Positions 12,430 through 23,790 of a DNA stretch of 64,000 nucleotides are shown here, one piece after another. The stretch spans positions 558,001 through 622,000 of the forward strand of contig JAZKJV010006944.1 in the NCBI GenBank assembly GCA_037367405.1. The letters are read 5' to 3'. The stretch is from Ottelia alismoides (Eukaryota > Streptophyta > Magnoliopsida > Alismatales > Hydrocharitaceae). The translations under genes were made by a program, and so were the position numbers. The first letter of the stretch is position 1; every line of letters starts with the position of its first letter. The notes under the pieces are model-generated. The model was given only the letters and a program-made list of their open reading frames with translations, ran no database searches and had not been told where the DNA came from.

Positions 12430-12814
12430 TCATCATCAAGAACCTAAGACTTTATAGATAGTGATCTAAAAGATCTTAACTGTAGATACCTTAAGAGACA
12501 GAGATCTTTGGGAATAAGGGCATTCTGATAAGGATAATTGAAATTACACACTGGTTATAACGATTGTTGAGTTATAGTATCAAAGACATTATGACTGCCT
12601 CAATATTGAGTATTGGTTGCATAAGATGACCATTCACATTAGATGCGAGCACTGTTACTGAGGGATATGCAAGTGCCGTAAAAGGACTTCGCATAGTCTC
12701 TTGAGCACAGAGTGACTGATCAGCTTACATTGTTATATTAAATATCCTATGATTGTCACATGAATGTAGGTTGAATTATTATCCCATTAATGGCTCTTTG
12801 GGCAAGTGAGAGAT
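12430..12814 (+). other. Copia unit 2, 3' internal region with polypurine tract
   Basis: Copy of 4581-4965, ending in the same weak purine tract directly before LTR B. Confidence 0.65.
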
Positions 12815-15441
12815 TGATGGACATGCGAGCCCACGACGAGTCATTATGCAATAAATGTTATTGCAATTCACTGCTTTATCTGAAATGAAGAATAACTAAT
12901 TTGCATAATAGGTCCCTTTGTACAATTAGGGTTATGTACCATGGCCAACTTAATGATCATACAAGTGTTGATTCAATTATTGAATCATAGAGGCTGGTGC
13001 TTGGATGAATATCTAAAGAGTTAGATTGAAGGCTCATCAAGCACCGTCAAATGATTGTTAAGATGTGATCTCCAGCTTGAGTAGGAGATGACAATCCTTA
13101 TCTCTAAAGGTTGATATCTGACCAGCCTCTTGATGCAGGTCCTCTACATAGGAATAGAGATTCAGATGTGTCAGATTAGTTAGGTTAAAGAGTTGACTTA
13201 ATGAGATCGAGATAACCAAAGACCTATGTCGTATGCTGTCTCGGTATAGGCACGCATCCTCTGACCGGAGACAGATGTGCTACTATATATCTGAGTATGT
13301 ACATTTAGTAGACCGATAGGTTGATGGCCTAATCAAGGTCTGTATAGAGGCGAGCTGGTGGGCATATAAGGGAATATGAGTAATACGATCTCTCAAAGGG
13401 ATCATACATGTTCATTCACTGAACCGGAAGATATGAGCTCGCTCATGAGATATTAGGAAGAATCAAATTCCATGCACGGTCGTCTCGCTTTGGAAGCTTG
13501 ACTGAATTTGTAGGCTTGATATATGCTTTTGGAAAGTATATGATCAACACCTAGGTATGATATGTGCTTTGGAAAGTACATGATCGATATCGACTCCCAT
13601 TGATCGAAATAGAAACTTAATGATAAAACCCTGAAGGATACAATCTAAAAGAGATCTAAAACTCAGGTTTTAATCTAGGTCTTCCAGTATGCAAGATGGA
13701 TAGGCATTAGGAATACCTGAGGGTGATGTGATCATAACGATTGTATAACCATGATGCTTCCATTCCTAGGAAGTGATGAAACAGTTCTGGATTTTAGTGA
13801 CTCCTCTCAGTAGAGAAATGATCTGATCTTGGTCAAAATGTTGGACATTGATCTGAATGCGATTCAGATGCAATGAGAAGATTATATTTGTGGTCTTGAT
13901 TTAATCAAGCATCTATGTGAGGTCCGCAAGATCTAGATTTGAGATGTGATCTCAATATCCAAGTCACTATACGTGGAACAATACAATCACCATGTCCTTA
14001 TCTCCAAGTATCCACGGAGAAAGCGCATTATCCTTGTAAGAGTTCAAGAATGATTCCATTGTTGATTTATATATACCAAGCACTGAGATATGGATGATTA
14101 AGTGTGATTTAATCGTAAAATATAATATGAATTTGATTCGTATTATTTATACATATAAGAAGAGCTATCTAAGATAATTAAATGTGTTTTGATTATCAAA
14201 GATGTGAATAATGTGAATGCCATTCATATTATTTGGATACATGAGAATAGAGATTCAAGATGATTAAATATGATTTAATTATCACGGATATGAATCATAT
14301 GGATTATACTATCCATATTAATCATGTATATTATAAATGTGATTTATAATATATTAGAGAGAGCATATTGTGATTCATATTTGTTAATTAATTATTGATG
14401 CGAATTGGATTCACATTGGATGATTAATTGAAAATATAATTTATATTTTGTTTTGGGATGTGAATGTGATTCACATTTTTCCAATGGTATGATTGCAATA
14501 TTTCACAAGATAATTGTGAATTATTTTTGTGAAATAATTTACAACAAATGTTATTGTAAATCTTGGAGATATCATGAGGTAATGAGATCTCATGAATAAT
14601 GAGATCTCAAGAGATAGTGAGATCTCATGAGTGGACGTCCCCCCTTTTAAGGAGATGTAGTTTATCTCCACATTATCTCCAATGATAATTAATTTATTTA
14701 ATTTGAATTTAAATATGTTGATTTATCAATATATATTAATTAAAATTAAATTAATTATAGTTGTATTTTCACAACAAAATCATGGCCATCGAAAGAAAAA
14801 CTAATCAATCTCATCCATTGATTTTGTGTTGTCCATGGATTAAGATCCATGGATCCCAAAACACTATTTAAGAAGAGGCACCCCTTGCTCTTCAAGTTAC
14901 ATGATCAATCCATAAACTCTCTTTCTCTCTATATGCCAAAGGTTCTCTCCCTCTCTCCCATTATGGTCGTCCACCATGGAGCCCAAGAGAGAGTCGTCAT
15001 CACCGCAGCATCGTCGTTATGCTGCCGGATCATCTACTCATGGATATCCATCTTCTTTGGTACGCCTAGCTCGTGAAGAATATGTTGAATCTCGTGTGAC
15101 GAGATCAGGAGATCCGCTACTTGGATCATCAACATGGATTGCGAGGAGTACGTGTCTCATCAATGTGCTCGCAAGCATCTCCTTCGTCGGATCGAACTAG
15201 AGACAAGAGGTGTCTTGGTTTAGAGACTCTATCTCAACCATGCTTCAAGTGGAAACCCTAGTCCCTATTTGTGGTTTAGATAAAATGATCCAAGAAGTGT
15301 TCTTGGATCATGCGGTTTCATCATTTCAAAAATTTTAAATTCCACTGCCCGGAGCAACTAGTGTGACTAGGCGCTTCCGATCGCATACGATGCGATGCTC
15401 ACGCTTCTGTAATGCGCTTGAGGATTTTCCCATATCCTTCA
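12815..15441 (+). repeat. Copia LTR B, right end of the array
   Basis: 2627 bp, starting TGATGGACATG and ending CCTTCA. The first 1673 bases equal LTR A. From 14488 on, A and B differ by many substitutions and several indels. It is followed at once by Athila-type gag sequence on the other strand. I could not test a target-site duplication because the left end of the array is outside the window. The palindrome array lies at about 14096-14476 and the TATA-like site near 14866. Confidence 0.93.
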
Positions 15442-16055
15442 CACATATGGAAGAAGTTGGCAATCAAAGATCGCATTTGGTCGAGACGTCTAAGTGGATA
15501 ATACTTTCTTAGAAAATAGGACCTCAACTCTTCCCAAATTGTGACAACGCTTCCCAAATGGTTAATCCAATATAGTGTCTTGTCCATGAGACTGAATGAG
15601 AAGGCTTTCATCTCACTACCTCTAATGGAACATTCGGATAGTGTATTTTGTCAAAAAATGCGATCAAATTGTTGGAGGGGTACATATGGTCCTTCACTGA
15701 TGTGTTCGTGGAATATTGGGAGGAGTGGTAAAATTGTGGGCTTAAGCTTAGAATGCCCATGAACCGCAGAGATCCTGATCCATGTGTTTTTCTATCCTAC
15801 CCCTGGATTATAGGCATCTTTTAGTGTAAGATTAGCCACCGACTCAATGAGTGGATCTCCTCCTTCTACATTCCCACCTCCATTCTCCTCCTCTCTGCTA
15901 TCTTGTTTGTCATTACTCAACTCTAAGGTCATATACCTCAAGTCAACCTAAATGTCAGCTTGTTCTGTCAATTGTGCATGAATGGCTTTTATGGAATCTA
16001 ACATCGTATTATTGATCTCTCTCTACTCTGCCATGGAACCTTTGCCCTTTGGTAG
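15442..16055 (-). pseudogene. Athila-type gag, 5' part, cut by Copia insertion
   Basis: Read on the minus strand, a start near 16055 (MLPKGKGSMAE) leads into a helix-rich N-terminal part, an acidic stretch and then a Gag core with KAFSFSLMDKTLYW (near 15600) and LRSYFLRKYYPL. This is the pattern of plant Ty3/Gypsy Gag, which forms the particle shell. Several in-frame stops are present. The frame runs straight into the Copia LTR at 15441, so the C-terminal half was displaced by the insertion and lies outside the window. The upstream PBS at 18077-18094 on the same strand supports the orientation. Confidence 0.72.
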
Positions 16056-18076
16056 CATCAAGTGCTTTTATTCTGACTCTAAAAAAGTACATGGCACAAG
16101 ATCAATCCTAAAAAATGATGAAGTCCCAAATGATAGTTCGCGTTTAGAGTAAATCTCAAACAATCGATTGGATGAGTAGATGGGTGATGTGGAAGAAGAA
16201 GAATATTCGTAAAGTGAGTCTATCTGAATAAAAGACGACCAAACTGGAATGTGAAATGAGCTTGCGGAGTTCAAACATAAAATACTCCAATCTAACATCT
16301 TTGATGTCAATAGCAAAAATGCGAAATAGGAAGGTTGACACAAGAAGAAAATGAAGAAAGGGGTGCAAAGGGCATGAAAAGATCCTTACACTAACAAACA
16401 ACACACAATGTAAACCCTTGATTCACCAACTGGACACAACTGGAGGCCGTAAGAGTTCAGTGTTTTATCTTTTCATTTTTAAGTTTAGTTAATCTATAAG
16501 AAGTTACTTACTACTAAGCATATAGGGTAAGTTGCCACTTTTGCACAACGTACACTCTCAATCCTCCCTAATCGATAAAACTATCTTCCCAAGATTTCAA
16601 GTGCAATATCAAGCCTAAAGGGAGAAAGGAGAATGAGCACGCCAAAACGATTTTGTAACGTCTGAGGCAAGTGCTTGCATCTCAACCATGCACTACAAAG
16701 ATGTGTACATGAGCATAGGGCACAAGTCCAGGGATTTGGGCTCGATCCTTATGGCTATATCCTCACCTACTCTATCTGGAGGTAAGTACCTGCAAATAAT
16801 GAGGGGGTTACTCTCCCCAAAATAATGATTTTGTCCTAACGTTTCTTTTAGGGTCGAGTTTTCTTTACCGATCCCAATTTTATACAGTTATCAATTTTTT
16901 GAGTTTTTTTCAAATAAATGGTCTAACTAATTTTCCAATTCCTTTTTGATCTTATGTGAGTGAAAATGGGGGAAGGAAATCGTAAAAGTAAATGTGTGAT
17001 TAAACCACTGATGCGTGCAAAGGAAGAGATGTGTACCTTTTGCCAGCGCTTACATGCAAGGCGAAATATGCATATAAATAAAGGCAAAAATAAAACTAAC
17101 CTAAATAATGCATGAGAACCGTCCTAACAATAACTTTTATTAGCAGGCAAGAATCGATTAATTTGATTATGTCCAATCCTACGATCTAGTCTACATGAAC
17201 ATCTATTTTTTTAGGGGATTTGGACCGATTTGTTTACTGGGCTCAAGCAAGATAATAAAACCTACTTCTAAGGTCTCGTTCACATAAAACCACGAGGAAA
17301 CAAATAAAATAAAGTCGATGAAAACAAAAACCAGTGAGGTCCCCCAAGTGCATCAACACTTGGTAAAACACCCCACACACACCATGTACATAATGGCCTT
17401 TTAGAAATTTGAAAAAAAAGGAAAATTCCAAAAATAAATTATTAAAAAATTGTACAAAAATAATGTGAAATAAAATGCTAATAAGAAAACAAAAAAATAT
17501 GTGCAAAATGCTCCAAGAATCTACTTCCTCCAAATATTTTACTCATCTTCCTACGCTCTCCTACAACTCAGTGAAGAGATGAACCGCCTCCGCATCACTC
17601 AGGTGTGCCAACGCTCCTAGGAATGTTGTCCTCACTTATTGGGTTCTCGCAAGAAAGAGGAAAACAGAATGTGTAAGAAGAATAATTAAATATGAGCAAA
17701 AATATTAGAAGAAAAGAAAGCATATAGCCAATAAAAAACTCACACAGAGGTAGATCAGAGGAAAAAAGAGAAGATCAAGTGCAATGGATCTCAAATGATT
17801 CCTTAAGTCCAATCTTAGGTAGCTTTCGGCGTCTGACAATTCTGTAAGCTCTGTGTAAGCTCCCTTGCGACACACGAAATTCAAAGTGAATGCTCACTCC
17901 TCAACAAGATGCAATCCATACCAAGATACAAACACACACACACACATACAAAGAAATATATACGAATAATAAAGAAAACTGACATTAATATTGAATATAA
18001 ATGGATGGCACAAAGATATATACAAAAATCCAAGAATAGGAAGCCGAGAGAAAAACCTAGCTGCCCTTGTCGTGCC
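16056..18076 (-). other. Athila-type leader between PBS and gag
   Basis: About 2 kb of noncoding sequence on the minus strand between the PBS and the gag start. It includes a low-complexity A/T and AC-rich part and no convincing frame; those up to 96 codons are AT-rich and hydrophobic and match nothing. A long leader is usual for Athila-type elements. Confidence 0.55.
17932..17946. repeat. (AC)n microsatellite
   Basis: Fifteen bases of alternating AC inside the leader. Confidence 0.9.
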
Positions 18077-18094
18077 TCCCCGACAACGTCGTCA
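18077..18094 (-). other. Primer binding site, decayed tRNA-Asp type
   Basis: On the minus strand it reads TGACGACGTTGTCGGGGA, a drifted form of the tRNA-Asp PBS seen intact at 45922-45939. Two bases separate it from the LTR end (AACA). Most changes are G to A or C to T. Confidence 0.8.
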
Positions 18095-18096
18095 AT

Positions 18097-21000
18097 TGTT
18101 GATCAGGGAAATCTCGGGTCTAAATTAATGGAAATTAATGCAATGCTGTTGCAACCCTAACAATCCCTCAACAAAAATTTATTTACTTCTCAATCCAAAA
18201 TAAAATGAAGAAAATATAGTATGAAAAACTTGTTATTTAAGTTATCTACATACCTATAGGCTCGAACTCTAAGAGGCTACAAAAATTCTTAGGGTTGTTA
18301 AATTCAATGAAAAAATCAAAGAAAAGAGAGGATCTTCTATGCACACTAGAATTGGTTTTTGTGAAGCTTTTTATCCTTTCAATTTTTTTTATGAATTTTA
18401 ATTTTTTAAACTTTTATTTGATTTTATGATTTAATTATTTTTATGAATTTTAAAATTTTCAAATGTTTTCATTTTTTGAAAAAAATAGATAATAAAAAAA
18501 TAAAAAGTAATAAAAATAAAGAGGAAGAATGCAACTTTTTGGATTTTTAGAGCATAACAAAAATGCACAGAAAATCGGAATAAAATTATTTTTGGGTTTT
18601 GACATTTTTGTAATGTTTTTGTAATTTTTCCAAGAATTTTAAGAATTTTTACAATATTAAAAATAAATGAAAATTAGAAAAAAATAATAAATAGAAATCA
18701 ATGCTGATGTTTTTCGATTTTCAAAAGATATAAAATTGGATAAAAAATCAATGAAATATACACAGAGAGAAATAATAATTTCTAGGTTTGCAGAAAGCAA
18801 TTTTGCAAATTATTTTTGGAATTTCTATGATATAAACTAAATTTTTATTTCTTTAATGTTTTCTTGTTTTTCTGGTTTTATGAGGAATATTAATGCGAAA
18901 ATGGTACAAAAGTTAAATCAAGGCAAAATAAATGAATGTGATTTTTCTAGAGGTTTCATATTTTTTATTGATTTTTAAATGCAAACATGGAATTTGTATG
19001 TTGCTTTTGAATTTTAAAATAAGAAAATGATATAGTTGCAAAATAAAAATTAATGATGCTAATGGTACTTAATAAGAATCACTTTGAATTTTTGTGAGTT
19101 TTTCAGTGATTGTTTGCTATTTTATAATTCATTTTAATCATGCAAAATAAATGTAGATGTACATGGGTATAGTTGCAAAGAATGATAATTTATGGATTAC
19201 ATGATAATAAAGAATTTGAAGGCCAAATGTGTAATTTATCAAAAACTGAGTGCGGAGGCACATGAACCATGCTAGATTGGACCTTTTTGCAATTAATTTA
19301 ATTCCAAGGGCTAAACAATAACAACAAAATAAACAGATTTTTATTGCAATTTTCATAAGAAAACACGTGTTGTGCGCGCTTAGTTCAAACTGGACTCAAA
19401 AGCAATTAAAATAAATTACAAGGTTCATAATACAAATATTCTATTAACTACATGCAGAAACGTATCCCTTTATATTTGCAAAATAAAAGCATGATAAGAG
19501 ATGGAGTGCAAAATTACCCTTAATACATGTGGAAGTTTCGATGACTGATCTGTATTGGGGATTTGATCAAACAGTTGAAAATGAAACACGCTCGAGCGAC
19601 GTTGATTCGATCTGGAACTTTAATCAACAGTGACGTATTAGTGCTTTTGGACAACCAAGATTGAAATTGGAGAGTTCTTGATGGGACGATGCAGGCACCG
19701 CCTAGAAGAAGTGGGATGAAGTTGTACTCCAACAAGATTTGATTGAGAAGATCTCACTCGTTCCTTTCCAGAATCAACTTTAGAGTAGTGTTGCAGCTTC
19801 TTGTGGTGCTCCTTCTTCTTGATGGATCATCGATGGTAGGCTATGATTAGGGCGCAATCTAGAGGTCGGAAAGTGAGAAACTCCAAGTGGACCTCAAAAT
19901 TGTGTTACTCGCTCCCAGATACACTCCAAAGACCTGCAGAGTGATGCGAATGCTAGGAGGTACTTCGGGGATGCTGTTAGGGCCAGAACAGAAGGAAATG
20001 GTGAGGGTATGGGGACCTCCAGCATGTGTGATTAGAATGGAGGTTGATAATAAGATCTGATGTGATCTGGAGATAATCAGGGATGGAAGAGTGTGGAGAA
20101 ATTATTGGCGGATGTGTGTGAATGAATGAAGAGTGATATTTGTGATTGGAGAACCTCCAATCTTGCGGATCGAGGGGAGATGGTGGATTATCTAACCTAC
20201 TAAAATCAAAGCTAAAACTATTGAATTAAAAACAATAATTAACCTTAAACTATAGTGGGTTACTCTACAGTGGACACCAGATGAAAATTGCCTTGATTTG
20301 AAGATGAAAGCTCAAAGAAGCATCATGCGGTGGATATCTGGCCACGTCTAAGATCTCGCTTATCCACATTCTCTAATGCACTCCCAATCGAAGGGAATGC
20401 TGCTTTGTTACATCATCTCTCTCTTGGACTCGATCTCGGATAAAAAAGTTGGGAAGAAAATAGATCAAATGCGGCGGGGGAAGATGATGGAGTATAAATA
20501 GGTAGAAGGTCCGTCATTGACTTTGAATTCAAAATGCATGCATTTTGAGGTGAGATCGAGGGACTGAATGATCTCGCGTAGGAGTTAAAAGTTTGGGTTG
20601 AAAGCTAGGAGAAGAAACCAGGAAATGTTAGTGACCAGCATGTGTGGGAAAAAGAAGAGAAGGGTGGTTGGTGTGTGAGATGAACAGAAAACACAGGGTG
20701 ACTGGAGAGTTGACCCGAGTCAACAAACCCAGTTCAGACAATCAGGAAGCACATGGAATAAGACAACATAGGGAAAATGAGAAAAGAGGGTAAAATGGAA
20801 AATAAGTGAAAATCAAATGGGAAATAAGGTAAAAATAAAAATAATGTAACAAATTTTTTTAGTAATTTAATTACCTTAATTATGGTGATTTTTAATTAAT
20901 TAAACAAGTGTAGAAATAATTAAAGTGTGCTATATACTGATATATATCTATGTATACAAGACTTTGATTTTTAATTAATTTTTCTGCAAATATACATATA

Positions 21001-21682
21001 AATTAACAAGATATTAATTTACAATATATTACAAGAATTTTAGTGATATTTTTATTTTTTTTGAAGAGGTGATTTATTAGGTTAAATAAATAGAGGTATT
21101 TACATCATATACATGGTTGTACATATACATTATTTACATGGTTTTATTTTGTTGATTTTTTTATTTTGTGTTTTTATTTGTATTTTATATAAATTAAATA
21201 CAATATTTACAATTAATTTAAAATACAATATGTAAAATTATGTACAAGAAAAAATAAGTAAATAATATATAATATATATGTTGTGTAATATACAATAGTA
21301 CCCCAAATAGCCACATTCCACACCTTAACTCCAATTTTTATGAAGCTACTTCTATTTTAAAGATTATTTAATTTGGAGCACAATGAAAGTGAGTTTGGTT
21401 GATTTTGAGTCTTGGTGAAAAACATATTGATATTTTAAGTGTAGTTTTGTGGCTTTTTCAGAGTGTTGTTATTTACACAATGTACACAACTTGTTTTTGC
21501 AATCATTTTTGTTATTTACAAAAGTTTTTTATGTACAAATTTCAAGAAGGAAAAATTTTTATTTGATGTTAATTTGAGTATAAATAAATCAGTGTAAAGA
21601 ATGTGTGTTATATAGTAGTGTACAAATGATGAATATATACAAATGAAGAATGATTTTATGAAATTTTGACATTTATGCCTTA
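18097..21682 (-). repeat. Athila-type LTR (3.6 kb), minus strand
   Basis: Starts at 21682 after a polypurine tract and ends at 18097 next to the PBS, 3586 bp. It is the same family as the LTR at 31338-34855: both carry a block reading GGAGTTAAGGTGTG about 350 bases from the start (near 21330 on the minus strand and 31695 on the plus strand) and end in similar bases before the PBS. AT-rich arms flank a core with higher GC at about 19500-20760. The first two bases are TA instead of TG. No gene lies inside. Confidence 0.75.
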
Positions 21683-21702
21683 CCCCCCTACTTTATTTCT
21701 TG
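21683..21702 (-). other. Polypurine tract before Athila-type LTR
   Basis: On the minus strand GAAATAAAGTAGGGGGG lies directly before the LTR start. It aligns with AAAGTATAGGGGGG at 56333-56346, also placed directly before an LTR. A polypurine tract marks a 3' LTR, yet the same LTR is followed by a PBS. Confidence 0.6.
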
Positions 21703-21960
21703 TCGATCAGGTCAGGTCTTGACATTCTCTCGGGGTCAGAGTCGGCCTGGATCTATTATATATACAGTCTTTGATTTCTTTATTTTTTCCTTTATTTATT
21801 TATTTATTTATTTTAGGTTAAAATCGTGATATATATACAATATATACACAAGAATTAGGGTTAGTAAAAGAATATATTTATTAATATTTACAAGTTTTTT
21901 ATAAGGGATATTAAGGTAAAATAAATGAATAAAGATGATGAAATGCAGATTCATCAGGAG
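21703..21960 (-). other. Possible 3' internal end of an Athila-type element
   Basis: The 60 bases upstream of the tract resemble the sequence before the tract at 56333. A TTTA repeat lies at about 21791-21813. The border with the Copia to the right is not sharp. Confidence 0.35.
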
Positions 21961-22299
21961 CCATCCATTAGAAAATTACTACGACGATTTATGATAAATT
22001 TATTATAGAAAAGAAAACTATATCCATGTCAAACTATCTTAGATATTGATAATAATTTCCTTCTAACATCTGGAATACATAAACACTTTATAATGTTTAG
22101 GACTCACACTAGATAATGATAATCTACATGTTCCAATGGCGATCGTTGCATAGTTGCATCGAATCCCATCTAGATGACTATTTCCGCATCATCAAGTTTT
22201 CTGGTTTCTTGAAACATTGCAAATGATTGCATAATGAATAGAAGCATCATAATCAATCAACTTCATTCTCTACCTATGAGTAAGTAGATTCAATGATGA

Positions 22300-22980
22300 A
22301 TGTAGATTTCTTTCCTGTTGGAGCTATACCTTTGCCCTTCTCATGGGTTTTCAGTTATTCTAGACATTTTCACGTCTAGTGTACACACTTATAGCAATGA
22401 TAGTATACATGCTTTTCTTTGGATGTCAGATGTGTCAAAGCATCAAAAGATTGATCAATAGTTTGACCTTTCTTCTTATCTTAGACTAGACCCTTCCAAG
22501 ATTCATGCTTCCTGCCACGCTTCCCATTAACATGTGCAAGCCATTGCACTACCAAAGGGATTCTCTTTCATCATAATATTCTTAGTGGATTTTAATGAAG
22601 AAAGAGTATTGTTCACATCTTTACACATTTCCTACAGAATTTAGGAAGATGTCCTTAGAGGATTTAATGTATATAAGTTGCTTCTGAAGCAATTTAGACA
22701 ATAATCCAAGAATGTAGCAACGAGCAATCAAATGATCGTCATCCTACTTCTTGTTGAACTCTCAGGCATCCTCTGTTTGAGGGATCTTATGCTTTATAGA
22801 CAAGAACACATATGCAACATGCTCTAAATGAAGTATGGGTTCCAAATTAAAATATTCAATATGAATAATTTGAACCGATCAACTAATTGACCATAACTAC
22901 TTTATAGAATGGGTTGAGAGATTCATCTGAAATTAAAATTTTGCACTTTTTAATTAATATTAATGATGGTAATTAATTGT
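22300..22980 (-). pseudogene. Copia gag relic
   Basis: On the minus strand, fragments near 22690 (HCYILGLLSKLLQKQLIYIK) resemble the conserved helix of Copia Gag. Near 22330-22410 the pieces HCYKC and then charged residues correspond to a CCHC knuckle followed by a lysine-rich tail. Stops and frame changes occur throughout. Gag would build the particle and bind element RNA. The plus-strand frame of 88 codons at 23278-23544 lies in the leader and is a shadow. Confidence 0.6.
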
Positions 22981-23790
22981 TTTTAAATCAAGGCACTCTC
23001 ATATTTTTAGTACTTTAAAAGTCTTTCCCTTGTAAGCTTTCAATTCATGAGGCAGGCTAACCCATTGACCTCACTACCAGATCCGGGTCTCCTTTCCTCG
23101 TTCATTGCACCCTAATGATTTTATAAAATGTAAATACAATGAAAACATCGGGAACTCTTTCCACTTTGTAAGCCCAACTTGCATTCCCAGTTTGGTATTC
23201 GACACTCATGCCCCCCGTACCTATTGAGTTAGCATGTTCTTGATTAAATCAACTGTCATTGAGAGAATTTTAATATTATGTTATGTGCAATCCAATACTA
23301 TCTCAATAGTATGGGGAATAATATTGAGGTCACTACACACACGATCCATGTCTTTCGAGAAATGATGAATATGATCCATGCGAATTTGTATTCCAAAGTC
23401 ATAACTACACATGTATGTGTGTCCAAAATTAAAACTCATGGAGACAAAGTTCTTCGCAATGGTGAGAGGCCATTGATGTCATCATGTGACTTGTCCATAT
23501 CTTATCTGATTGATGATTACTCATTTCAAATCATATTCTCATGACTAATTCAATGAGGGAACTTTTAAGAAAAGATTCTTGATTATTATATAGCTTCAAT
23601 TCAATTAAAAACTACAACAATCAAACAAGCAGTACAAGCATTCAATTCATGTACACAATTATAATATTCTTTAGTTTTTAGAAGATTATAATATCACCTA
23701 CTCATATTCAATCTTTCTCGAAATCTCCTTAGCAAGGCCATGCAGATTGAAGGGTGGGAGTTCTTTCTTATCCATGTGAAGGTTCCAATT
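22981..23790 (-). other. Copia leader, minus strand
   Basis: Noncoding. The part near 23165-23290 matches 1140-1200 of the tandem Copia. The expected tRNA-Met PBS is not intact. The LTR/leader border near 23790 is inferred from spacing and from a TGG triplet at about 23787. Confidence 0.5.

Larger units (their letters stand above)
1..15441 (+). mobile_element. Tandem Ty1/Copia array: internal-LTR-internal-LTR
   Basis: Bases from 1 onward recur from 7858 onward with an offset of 7857, falling to 7849 after an 8-nt difference in an AT repeat near 1390. The order is internal region (5' end off-window), LTR, PBS, internal region, LTR. The PBS matches plant initiator tRNA-Met, and the decayed pol order integrase, reverse transcriptase, RNase H identifies Ty1/Copia. 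The left outer LTR would lie outside the window. The right LTR ends abruptly inside an Athila-type gag on the opposite strand at 15441/15442, so the array is an insertion into that older element. No frame stays open beyond about 100 codons, so neither copy can make its own proteins. Confidence 0.92.

Noticed and set aside
1..15441. 7.85 kb unit as a satellite
   Set aside because: It has LTR, PBS and pol order, and only two units are present.
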